Program-made: the position numbers and the translations under genes
Shown: piece after piece, positions 1 through 6,438 of the stretch
Position numbering within the stretch: position 1 is the first letter of the stretch
Layout: each line of letters opens with the position of its first letter
Notes under the pieces: generated by a model
What the model was told of the DNA's origin: nothing
Database searches by the model: none
What the model saw: the letters and a program-made list of their open reading frames with translations, nothing else
Source: an uncultured Clostridia bacterium
GTDB taxonomy: Bacteria > Bacillota > Clostridia > Oscillospirales > CAG-272
Direction: 5' to 3'
Assembly (NCBI GenBank): GCA_937893945.1
Contig: CALCTA010000084.1
Span: forward strand, 1 to 22,203
Length of the DNA: 22,203 bases

Positions 1-106
1 TTTCCGTACAGATGGTTACAAAATATGCACCGGGAGAACTATAATCATAATTCTTTAGGCGAATATCTTTTCTTTTCGGCAATTCTTTTTTGTTATCCAT
101 TTTCAT
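1..106 (-). CDS. IS200-like (Y1) / RAYT-type transposase, 5' end only
   Basis: Reading the minus strand from position 106 or 100 gives about 33-35 codons that run off the window edge. The peptide contains K-R-K-D-I-R-L-K-N-Y-D-Y-S and then G-A-Y-F-V-T-I-C-T. This is the typical N-terminus of the Y1/IS200-like transposase family and of REP-associated tyrosine transposases, which cut and join single-stranded DNA with one catalytic Tyr and a His-hydrophobic-His motif. Both catalytic motifs lie beyond the window, so activity cannot be judged. Two in-frame ATGs (106 and 100) are possible. A weak GGAA sits before the first and there is no strong ribosome binding site. The gene lies downstream of, and on the same strand as, the M48 protease gene. 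Family assignment rests on this short N-terminus only. Confidence 0.7.
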   Translation of the reverse strand, partial: MKMDNKKELPKRKDIRLKNYDYSSPGAYFVTICTE

Positions 107-116
107 CACACATTCC

Positions 117-145
117 ATTATAGCACAAATCGGCAGAGGAAACAA
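117..145 (-). promoter_or_regulatory. Possible sigma-A promoter of the transposase gene
   Basis: On the minus strand TTGTTT (140-145), a 17-nt spacer and TATAAT (117-122) precede the transposase start. The predicted transcript start is only about 4-10 nt before the ATG, so the message would be nearly leaderless. The -35 is poor. The -35 lies in the loop of the hairpin at 131-156. Confidence 0.35.
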
Positions 146-156
146 TCCCTCTGCCG
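131..156. repeat. Perfect 9-bp hairpin upstream of the transposase
   Basis: CGGCAGAGG (131-139) and CCTCTGCCG (148-156) are perfect inverted repeats around an 8-nt loop. On the minus strand it lies between the M48 gene and the transposase, and so could end transcription arriving from upstream. The following bases (ATTTGTGC) are only weakly U-rich; the plus side (AAATTTTGT) is slightly better. It could equally be a REP-like or IS-end palindrome recognised by the transposase. Confidence 0.5.
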
Positions 157-217
157 AAATTTTGTACCGGCAAATTCTCCGCTAAGAACAACACGCTAAG
201 CCGTGAGCGTTTGTTTT

Positions 218-1447
218 TTATTCTGTTTTGGTGTTTTTAATTGCCTTTTCGACCTCTTCGATTCTCCTGTCAAGCGGTGGGTGGCTGTATTCAAGCACCA
301 CGTTTATCTTCGAGGGGGAGAGGTTTGAGAAGTTATCCTTCGCAAGCTTTTTGAGCGCGACTATCATCGGCTCGCCATAGCCCTCGATGACCGCCTGTCT
401 GTCAGCGCGGTACTCAGCACTTCTGCTTCGCAGATTTGTGATGATACCCGTAAGCGGCTGAACGAGACCGAGCGCTACGCCTATAACGATATACGAGAAG
501 CCGTAATTTATCTCGGCAAAGCCGAAATCGGTGTATATAGCGGGCTCGCGGAGCGTAAGCCACACGAGAACGCCCATCAGCAAGAGGTTTCCGACGTTGA
601 GTATTTGGGATTTAAGCACGTCCTTGTGCAGTCCGTGTCCCATTTCGTGCGAGAATATCGCGCATATCTCGTCCTCGGTCATGGCATTTACGAGGTTGTC
701 GTAAAGCACGATAGTCTTGAGCTTGCCAAAGCCCGTGAAATACGCGTTGAGCTTTGTCGTTCTTCTTGACGCGTCCATTACCTCGATAGCCTTGACCTTG
801 TAGCCGTACTTCTCAAGAAGCGCCATAAGCTTATCCTTAAGCTCGCCGTCCTCAAGAGGAGTGAACTTGTTGCCAATGCGGCTGAATACGGGGTAGAGGA
901 AGGAGATTATCAGAGTTATTGCAAATACCGCACCTGCAAAGAGAAGGATCAGCCAATCGCCAACGGTCTTGTGCAGAAGCATCATAAGTCCAACGAGTGC
1001 GAGCGAGAGCACGAACTCAAGCAGAAGGGAGCGGATGCAGTCAAAGATAAAGGTCTTGACGGTCGAGCGGTTGAAGCCGTATTTCTGCTCGATGACCATA
1101 GTTGATATGTATTTTTCTATGATATCAAGCACCGAGCCGACTACGACGGTCAGTATAACTACGCCGAAAAGCTCGCCACCCTTAGGGAAGAGAGAGGCAA
1201 ACGCGGCGTGCGCGTTTGTTGCGAGGAGAGCTACCATAACGGCTGTGGAAACAATGTCAGAGATTATACTTAGCTTGTTGTGCTCGGCACTGTAGCGCTT
1301 CCATTTCCGGTAAGTCTCGGCGTCGTAAACGTCCGAGAGATTTTCGGGCGTGGGGTTGTTCGCGGAGCGAAGGCGCACTATGTTAAGCACTACAGAATAG
1401 ATGCCCTTAAGCAGCACGCAGATGATAATTATTATCTTGAAATTCAT
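218..1447 (-). CDS. M48 family membrane metalloprotease (Ste24/CAAX protease-like)
   Basis: 409 aa, the usual length for the Ste24 branch of peptidase family M48, zinc proteases of the cytoplasmic membrane (CAAX prenyl endopeptidase fold). The zinc motif HEMGH is at residues 267-271. The third ligand is Glu345 in S-A-E-Y-R-A-D, and the conserved H-P-P sits near 389. About seven hydrophobic segments are visible (around 5-24, 60-84, 93-120, 138-158, 163-187, 284-300, 316-338). Bacteria lack most prenylated CAAX substrates, so the role is more likely membrane protein quality control; the substrate is unknown. The start is supported by AAGGAGA about 7 nt upstream. It is the last gene of the cdd / Cys-motif protein / M48 run, 31 nt after the preceding stop. 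Confidence 0.9.
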   Translation of the reverse strand: MNFKIIIIICVLLKGIYSVVLNIVRLRSANNPTPENLSDVYDAETYRKWKRYSAEHNKLSIISDIVSTAVMVALLATNAHAAFASLFPKGGELFGVVILTVVVGSVLDIIEKYISTMVIEQKYGFNRSTVKTFIFDCIRSLLLEFVLSLALVGLMMLLHKTVGDWLILLFAGAVFAITLIISFLYPVFSRIGNKFTPLEDGELKDKLMALLEKYGYKVKAIEVMDASRRTTKLNAYFTGFGKLKTIVLYDNLVNAMTEDEICAIFSHEMGHGLHKDVLKSQILNVGNLLLMGVLVWLTLREPAIYTDFGFAEINYGFSYIVIGVALGLVQPLTGIITNLRSRSAEYRADRQAVIEGYGEPMIVALKKLAKDNFSNLSPSKINVVLEYSHPPLDRRIEEVEKAIKNTKTE

Positions 1448-1478
1448 TGCTGTCTCCTTGGGGTAATGCCATCAATTG

Positions 1479-1988
1479 TCATTTAGTCGCCTTTGTTTTC
1501 TTCTTAGGGCACTCGTCGCAGTTGTAGGGGCAACCGCAAATTACAGTCTTTTTCTCGGGGGGAACAGGAAGACCGAAGAGCTTAGCGAGGGCATCCATCA
1601 TCTTATTGCGCTTGGTAAATATTCTGATCCTGTGTCTTGAGGGCTCGTCGTCGAGCACATGACAGTTATCGCAGGAATCCTCGTCGTCCTCGTTATTAGC
1701 CTTTGTTGCTACGGAAGTCTCGACCTCGTCTGCGGGATCGACGAATATCTCCTTGTATGTAGCCGTGGCAAGAGCGCCCTTGAGCTTTTCGATATCCTCG
1801 TCCGAAAAGATATTTCCAAGCTTGATAGCCTTGCGGATAAGCTGAGCCTTGTATCTTTCCTCGGGCATCTCAAAAACCATTGCAATAACCTCTTCGTTAG
1901 TGCCTACATCCTTAAGTGCATAAATTCTCGAACGGAGCGTTGCGCCCGACCATCTGTCGTGTCTTTCCATGAATTCGTTCCAGTTCAT
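1479..1988 (-). CDS. Hypothetical protein with CxxC and Cys-rich C-terminal motif
   Basis: 169 aa, no family recognised. The N-terminal ~75 residues look helical and charged. Residues 98-105 form an acidic stretch, followed by C106-x-x-C109. Near the C-terminus is C151-x-C153-P-Y-N-C157-x-x-C160, followed by a Lys-rich tail. The six cysteines suggest a zinc ribbon or other metal site, which is inference. There is no signal peptide or membrane segment, so it is probably cytoplasmic. The start is well supported by AAAGGAGACGAG just upstream. It sits between cytidine deaminase (67 nt upstream) and the M48 protease (31 nt downstream), all on the minus strand, and is probably co-transcribed with them. 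Confidence 0.75.
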   Translation of the reverse strand: MNWNEFMERHDRWSGATLRSRIYALKDVGTNEEVIAMVFEMPEERYKAQLIRKAIKLGNIFSDEDIEKLKGALATATYKEIFVDPADEVETSVATKANNEDDEDSCDNCHVLDDEPSRHRIRIFTKRNKMMDALAKLFGLPVPPEKKTVICGCPYNCDECPKKKTKATK

Positions 1989-2055
1989 TTCTCGTCTCCT
2001 TTAAAAACAAATTTATATTTTCAGGCAAAGCTCTGTGTTGCCTTTGGGTGCCTTA

Positions 2056-2457
2056 TCATTCAAAACGGGACTTGCCCCACCAATCAGGGCAGATCTCACC
2101 GAGGGTAACAGTATTTTTTGTGTTAAGGTCGAGAAGTATTTCTATATTTGGGCTATCCTTGTCAAGCTGCATCATAAACTCTCTGCAAGCTCCGCAGGGC
2201 GAGCCGACCTTGCCGTCGCTCATTACGGCGACTACCCGTCTTATGCGGCTCTCGCCGCATGTCAGCATATTCGCAATAGCAGCTCTTTCGGCGCACATGC
2301 CGAGAGAAGAGCAGGTGTCTATACAAACTCCGACGTATATCTTTCCCGACTCAGACTCTATAGCGGCGGCAACGCCCCCTGCCTCAATAAACGGAGATAC
2401 TACTCTCGCGTTCTGAACCTCAAGAGCGGCGTTATAAAGCTTATCCCATATATCCAT
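2056..2457 (-). CDS. cdd: Cytidine deaminase
   Basis: 133 aa, the normal size of the homotetrameric cytidine deaminases, which hydrolyse cytidine or deoxycytidine to (deoxy)uridine plus ammonia in pyrimidine salvage. The zinc motifs are complete: C55-A-E57-R and P87-C88-G-A-C91-R. The start at 2457 is chosen over the longer frame (to 2595) because GAGAGG lies 6-7 nt before this ATG and the peptide from here (M-D-I-W-D-K) begins like the family. The longer version would also read through its own promoter. The divergent neighbour operon carries thymidine and uridine kinases, which supports a nucleoside salvage role. The N-terminal region (S-P-F-I-E-A-G-G) differs somewhat from the classical S-x-F-x-V-G motif, so a related nucleoside or base substrate is possible. 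Confidence 0.9.
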   Translation of the reverse strand: MDIWDKLYNAALEVQNARVVSPFIEAGGVAAAIESESGKIYVGVCIDTCSSLGMCAERAAIANMLTCGESRIRRVVAVMSDGKVGSPCGACREFMMQLDKDSPNIEILLDLNTKNTVTLGEICPDWWGKSRFE

Positions 2458-2473
2458 AGAAACCTCTCGTTTT

Positions 2474-2496
2474 CGGTACCGGTACTCGCGCGGTAC
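2474..2496. repeat. Triple CGGTAC repeat in the cdd leader
   Basis: CGGTAC occurs three times at 2474, 2480 and 2491. The first two are directly adjacent and create a GGTACC palindrome. They fall within the predicted 5' leader of the cdd transcript, between its -10 (2513-2518) and start codon (2457). An operator or leader structure is possible, but nothing proves it. Confidence 0.3.
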
Positions 2497-2512
2497 TGTC
2501 ATACTTAGTTTT

Positions 2513-2540
2513 ATTATAACACATATTTTGATATTTTCAA
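2513..2540 (-). promoter_or_regulatory. Sigma-A promoter for cdd operon
   Basis: On the minus strand TTGAAA (2535-2540), a 16-nt spacer and TATAAT (2513-2518). The predicted transcript starts near 2506, giving a leader of about 50 nt. It lies back to back with the promoter of the EEP/tdk/udk operon. Confidence 0.65.
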
Positions 2541-2637
2541 CAGGTTTTTGTATGAAAATTACCAAAAAAGTCGAAAAAAGTGAAGTTTTTTGCAAATATG
2601 CGGTGTTTTCAGTACTTAAAAATACCTATCAATACCG

Positions 2638-2666
2638 TTGACAAGCTACCGATATTGTTGTATAAT
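2638..2666 (+). promoter_or_regulatory. Consensus sigma-A promoter for EEP-tdk-udk operon
   Basis: TTGACA (2638-2643), 17-nt spacer, TATAAT (2661-2666): a perfect match to the vegetative consensus. Transcription should begin near 2673, about 39 nt before the first ATG. The upstream bases are A/T-rich (2560-2600), which could act as an UP element. Confidence 0.85.
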
Positions 2667-2711
2667 ATATTCGGAGTATTTTCTTGTTTATTATCTTTAT
2701 AGGAGGAGCTT

Positions 2712-3788
2712 ATGAAGGCTTTCAAAATTACCGCAAAGATAATTCTTTCCCTGCTCGCTACCGTGCTTCTTGTTGCAATTATTTACGTGGCATACGTATT
2801 TATCAGTTACTATCGCATCGAGGACAATCTGCCTCTCGACGTTGAAAACAGGGCAGAGGAGACGGGCGCCGCTTTGGATAAGGAATACACTATCCTTACT
2901 CAGAATCTCGGCTTTGGTGCTTACACCTCAGACTTTACTTTCTTTATGGACGGAGGAAAGGAATCAAGAGCAAGAAGCAAGGAAAGCGTGATAAGCTGTA
3001 TTGAGGCGGGTGCGCAAAAGGTAGGAAGCTTTTCTCCCGATTTCATTCTGTTTCAGGAGGTAGATCTTGATTCGACGCGAAGCCATCACGTCGATCAGTA
3101 CGCTATGCTTCAGGATATTTTTAAAGACTATTCGCACTCTTCGGCGGTAAATTACGACTCGCCCTATCTCTTTTATCCCTTTAACTCTCCCCACGGAGCA
3201 TCTGAGAGCTGTATGGCGACATTCAGCAAGATAAATATGACCTCGTCGCTTCGTCGAAGCCTTCCCATAACCACCTCGGTTACAAAGATACTTGACCTCG
3301 ACAGATGCTACAGCGTTACGAGGATACCTGTGGAGAACGGCAAGGAGCTGCTGCTCTACAACGTACATACCTCGGCATACGGAAGCGACGACGAGGTGAG
3401 AACGGCGCAGATAACTATGCTTTTTGAGGATATGCAGAGCGAGTACGAGAAGGGCAACTACATCGTCTGCGGCGGCGACTTCAATCACGATTTCACGGGA
3501 GATTCAAGCCTTAAGCTCAACGGAAGCGAGGCTGAATACGGCTGGGCTCAGCCTTTTCCCGACGAGCTTGTTCCAAGCGGATTTACAAAATGCGTGTCCT
3601 ACAAGGACGGAGAAGTTCTTCCGTCGTGTAGAAACTGCGATATTCCTTACGAGGAAGGGAACTACACTATTATTGTTGACGGATTTTTCGTCTCTGACAA
3701 TATTGAGTGTGTTACGGTAGAGAACGTACAGACAGGCTTTGAGTATTCGGACCACAATCCTGTCGCAATGACCTTCAAGCTGAAATAA
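2712..3788 (+). CDS. Membrane-anchored endonuclease/exonuclease/phosphatase (EEP) family protein
   Basis: 358 aa. One hydrophobic segment (about 8-33) near the N-terminus should anchor the protein with the catalytic domain outside the membrane. The EEP fold (DNase I, exonuclease III, inositol phosphatases, sphingomyelinases) shows its motifs in order: Q64-N65, E116 in L-F-Q-E-V, H219 in N-V-H-T, D256-x-N258 in G-G-D-F-N-H-D, D323, and S346-D347-H348-N. The metal and catalytic residues are thus complete. The substrate cannot be read from sequence: extracellular DNA/RNA, a sphingomyelinase-type lipid or a sugar phosphate are all possible. Co-transcription with tdk and udk favours nucleic acids. 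The start has AGGAGGAG ideally placed upstream. Confidence 0.88.
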   Translation: MKAFKITAKIILSLLATVLLVAIIYVAYVFISYYRIEDNLPLDVENRAEETGAALDKEYTILTQNLGFGAYTSDFTFFMDGGKESRARSKESVISCIEAGAQKVGSFSPDFILFQEVDLDSTRSHHVDQYAMLQDIFKDYSHSSAVNYDSPYLFYPFNSPHGASESCMATFSKINMTSSLRRSLPITTSVTKILDLDRCYSVTRIPVENGKELLLYNVHTSAYGSDDEVRTAQITMLFEDMQSEYEKGNYIVCGGDFNHDFTGDSSLKLNGSEAEYGWAQPFPDELVPSGFTKCVSYKDGEVLPSCRNCDIPYEEGNYTIIVDGFFVSDNIECVTVENVQTGFEYSDHNPVAMTFKLK

Positions 3789-3809
3789 AGATAAGCAGAG
3801 GAGAAAGAT

Positions 3810-4400
3810 ATGGCAAAATTATATTTTAAATACGGAGCGATGGGCTCTTCAAAAACGGCTAATGCCCTCATAACGAAATTTAACTACGAGGAGAGAGGAA
3901 TGAAGGTATGGCTGATAAAGCCATCTACCGATAACCGAGACGGAGCTGCTGTAGTCCGTTCTCGAATAGGACTTTCCGCCGAGGCTTACGTCGTAACCCC
4001 CGAGGTTGATCTATTTGAGGAGTTTTCAAAAAGGACAGACTGCAACGTTATCATTGCCGACGAGTGTCAGTTTCTTACCCCTGCGCAGATAGATCAGCTC
4101 AGGCGGATAGTTGACGAGCTTGACGTTCCCGTGCTTTGCTTTGGTCTTAGGACCGACTTCCTTACCCACACCTTTCAGGGCAGCCACCGTCTATTTGAGG
4201 TAGCTGACTCGATAACCGAGATAAAGACTATCTGCGAGTGCGGTAAGAAGGCTATTGTCAACGCGCGTATCGACGGCGAGGGCAGAGTGCTTACCGAGGG
4301 TGGACAGATACTCATAGGTGGCAACGATTCCTACGTGGCTATGTGTCATAGCTGTTGGGTAAACGCTATCAAGGCTCAGAAAAAGAGCGAGGAAAAGTGA
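3810..4400 (+). CDS. tdk: Thymidine kinase
   Basis: 196 aa, type II (TK1-like) thymidine kinase, which phosphorylates thymidine or deoxyuridine to the monophosphate with ATP in dTTP salvage. Seen: P-loop G-A-M-G-S-S-K-T at 9-16, D-E-C-Q-F at 84-88 with the catalytic Glu85, and C-F-G-L-R-T-D-F at 110-117. The zinc site is C142-x-C144 plus C179-x-x-C182. The length is standard for the family. GAGGAG precedes the ATG. It lies 21 nt after the EEP gene and is separated from udk by one base, so all three are surely one message. Confidence 0.96.
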   Translation: MAKLYFKYGAMGSSKTANALITKFNYEERGMKVWLIKPSTDNRDGAAVVRSRIGLSAEAYVVTPEVDLFEEFSKRTDCNVIIADECQFLTPAQIDQLRRIVDELDVPVLCFGLRTDFLTHTFQGSHRLFEVADSITEIKTICECGKKAIVNARIDGEGRVLTEGGQILIGGNDSYVAMCHSCWVNAIKAQKKSEEK

Positions 4401-4401
4401 T

Positions 4402-5031
4402 ATGGATAAAAGCGGAGAGATAATGATAATAGGCGTAGCGGGTGGCACGGGAAGTGGAAAGACAACGCTTGCCGAGAACATCGCGAGAGCCTTTGGCGAC
4501 AAGGTAGCGGTGATCACCCACGATAGCTACTATTGTGCGCAGAACGATAAGACCTACGAGGAGAGATGCAAGCAGAATTACGATCACCCCGATGCTTTCC
4601 AGACGGATCTGCTCTGCGAGCATCTTGACGCTCTTGCAAGAGGTGAGGCGGTGGATATCCCCGTATATGATTACACGGTACATAACCGCTCGGACAAAAC
4701 CTTCAGAGTTGAGCCTCGCGCAGTTATCGTGCTTGAGGGTATTCTGATATTTTCGGACAAGCGTCTGCGCGACAGAATGGCGCTCAAGATATTTGTAGAT
4801 ACAGATGCAGACGAGCGCATATTGCGCCGAATACTGAGAGACACCAAGGAGAGAGGCAGAAGCCTTGACTCTGTTGTGGATCAGTATCTCACTACCGTAA
4901 AGCCGATGCATGATGCTTTCGTTGAACCCTACAAGCGATTTGCCGACGTGATAGTTCCCGGCGGCGGATCGAACCCCGCGGCACTTGATATGATAATCAC
5001 GAGAATAAATAAACAGCTTACGGAAAAGTAA
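4402..5031 (+). CDS. udk: Uridine kinase
   Basis: 209 aa, the usual length of bacterial uridine/cytidine kinase, which makes UMP or CMP from the nucleoside with ATP or GTP. P-loop G-G-T-G-S-G-K-T-T at 14-22, the Y-D-H-P-D-A-F motif at 60-66, D-I-P-V-Y-D-Y-T at 85-92, and L-E-G-I-L at 111-115 (Walker-B-like). The ATG is one base after the tdk stop, so translation is probably coupled. It is the last gene of the operon; the strong hairpin terminator begins at its stop codon. With cdd on the other side it completes cytidine to uridine to UMP salvage. Confidence 0.95.
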   Translation: MDKSGEIMIIGVAGGTGSGKTTLAENIARAFGDKVAVITHDSYYCAQNDKTYEERCKQNYDHPDAFQTDLLCEHLDALARGEAVDIPVYDYTVHNRSDKTFRVEPRAVIVLEGILIFSDKRLRDRMALKIFVDTDADERILRRILRDTKERGRSLDSVVDQYLTTVKPMHDAFVEPYKRFADVIVPGGGSNPAALDMIITRINKQLTEK

Positions 5032-5068
5032 TAAAAAGAGCAAGCACAGTCGTGCTTGCTCTTTTTAT
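5031..5068. terminator. Bidirectional intrinsic terminator between udk and the GNAT gene
   Basis: A 17-bp perfect stem (5031-5047 with 5052-5068) around the 4-nt loop AGTC. GC-rich core GAGCAAGCAC, with A-runs on the left arm and T-runs on the right, so it ends transcripts from both directions. It lies exactly between two convergent stop codons. Confidence 0.93.
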
Positions 5069-5482
5069 TTATAGCATCTTTTTCATCCAGACGTGGAGGG
5101 CGTTTTGCTCATATTCGGGCTCGCCGCAAACCTCAAAGCCGTTCTTTTTGTAGAAATCCTTTGCGGGATACTGTGAATGGAGCTTAAGGCAGGGAATTCC
5201 GCGCTCTCTGAGAGAATCGCACACAGCGCCGAGCAGCAGAGAGCCAAGTCCTTTGCTTCTGTACGCCTTAAGCACCGCAAATCTTCCAAGGACGTATTCA
5301 CCTTCGCCATCAGCAAAGGCGCGGCATGTCGCTATAGGTAGCGAGCCGATATATCCGACAAAGTGAAGCGCGACAAGGTCGGTCTCGTCGGGAAAGTCAA
5401 TAAATCCTTGCTCCTTGACGAACACCTCGGTTCGTATACGCATAGCCTCGTCGGGAAGAGAAGTGTAAAGCTTTATTTCCAT
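5069..5482 (-). CDS. GNAT family N-acetyltransferase
   Basis: 137 aa, a small single-domain acetyl-CoA-dependent acetyltransferase. The N-terminal part has R-x-x-V-F-V-x-E-Q-G (about 17-26), as in the ElaA/YjdJ-like branch. Motif A is L-G-R-F-A-V with R75-S-K-G-L-G80 for the acetyl-CoA pyrophosphate, followed by Y-K-K-N-G-F (111-116). The substrate is unknown. It is the last gene of the glpK / hydrolase / GNAT operon, 8 nt after the hydrolase stop. It may act on a polyamine, amino acid or small amine; nothing in the context decides this. Confidence 0.85.
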   Translation of the reverse strand: MEIKLYTSLPDEAMRIRTEVFVKEQGFIDFPDETDLVALHFVGYIGSLPIATCRAFADGEGEYVLGRFAVLKAYRSKGLGSLLLGAVCDSLRERGIPCLKLHSQYPAKDFYKKNGFEVCGEPEYEQNALHVWMKKML

Positions 5483-5490
5483 AATGAGCC

Positions 5491-6423
5491 TTATTCCACG
5501 AACGCGAGAATGTCTCTCACAACGTCGTCGTGGGTGAAGTCTTCAAGTATCTCATGGCGCGCACCCTTGTATATCACGCACTTTACGGGTATGTTGCGTT
5601 TTTTCAGTCCTTCTTCTACCTCAAGAACTCCCTTTGAGTAGTTACCCACGGGGTCATCCTCGCCTGATACGAGCAGAACAGGGAGAGAAGTGGGCATAGC
5701 GTCATACCAACGCTTAAGGTTGCAGTCTCTGTTCATACGAACAAGATCCTTCATAGCGCTGACTGTGAAAAGAAATCCGCTGAGCTTGTCTTCGTGAAAG
5801 ACCTTTCTGCGCTCCTTGCTTGTGGTGAGCCAACGAGCAGAATCGTTCAGGTCATCGTCAAAGCGCTCATTATAGTTGCCAAACGCGAGCTTTTGAACGA
5901 GAGGAGAGATATGATGACCGCCGCGAAGTGCCTTGATGATAGAGATTATCATAAGTCCCGGGGTGGCGAGAGGATTTTTGCCGCCCGTTCCCATAACTAT
6001 CAGCTTGTCGGGATTTTTATATTTTGCCGTGGCAAGTCTTACGATAAACGAGCCCATGCTATGCCCCATAAGCACGTAAGGACCGCTGACGCCCTTTTCG
6101 GCACTGTATTTACTTATAACGGCATCAGAGAAGCCCTTGACGTCATCAATAAGATACATATAGCCACCTTTATCGGCTATATATCCGAATTCCGAGGGGT
6201 CATTTGCGGTTTTGCCGTGTCCGAGATGGTCGTATCCGAAGCATATCCAACCCTCTTCTGCCATCTGCTTCATAAAGCGCTCATATCTGCCGATATGCTC
6301 TGCCATTCCGTGTACGACGTGAAAATATCCGATAGGGGTGGTGTCGGGACAATAGACTACTCCCGAGAGTGTATGCACACCGTCGGACGAGGGGTGCGTA
6401 AAGGAATTTACCGTATAGCTCAT
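5491..6423 (-). CDS. Alpha/beta hydrolase, monoacylglycerol lipase-like
   Basis: 310 aa, serine hydrolase of the lysophospholipase/monoacylglycerol lipase group (Hydrolase_4 type). Seen: H-G-M-A-E-H at 38-43 (oxyanion region, typical of this group), Y-D-H-L-G-H-G at 64-70, nucleophile elbow G120-H-S122-M-G124, acidic residue D256/D257 in S-G-E-D-D-P-V-G, and catalytic H290 in G-A-R-H-E. No signal peptide, so it works in the cytoplasm. The gene begins 15 nt after the glycerol kinase stop, with AGGAGG before the ATG. This suggests that it frees glycerol from monoacylglycerols or related esters for GlpK. Substrate preference is inferred from this context and family, not proven. Confidence 0.88.
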   Translation of the reverse strand: MSYTVNSFTHPSSDGVHTLSGVVYCPDTTPIGYFHVVHGMAEHIGRYERFMKQMAEEGWICFGYDHLGHGKTANDPSEFGYIADKGGYMYLIDDVKGFSDAVISKYSAEKGVSGPYVLMGHSMGSFIVRLATAKYKNPDKLIVMGTGGKNPLATPGLMIISIIKALRGGHHISPLVQKLAFGNYNERFDDDLNDSARWLTTSKERRKVFHEDKLSGFLFTVSAMKDLVRMNRDCNLKRWYDAMPTSLPVLLVSGEDDPVGNYSKGVLEVEEGLKKRNIPVKCVIYKGARHEILEDFTHDDVVRDILAFVE

Positions 6424-6438
6424 AATTACCTCCTAAAA

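Noticed and set aside
193..219. Small hairpin ACGCT/AGCGT followed by a T-run
   Set aside because: It would work as a terminator only for plus-strand transcription, and no plus-strand gene precedes it. The stem is only 5 bp.
2008..2046. Terminator between cdd and the Cys-motif gene (AGGCAA/TTGCCT)
   Set aside because: A 6-bp stem with no U-run directly after it on the minus strand; the genes are more likely co-transcribed.
4369..5043. 224-codon minus-strand open frame
   Set aside because: Antisense to uridine kinase and read through the terminator hairpin; no family match.
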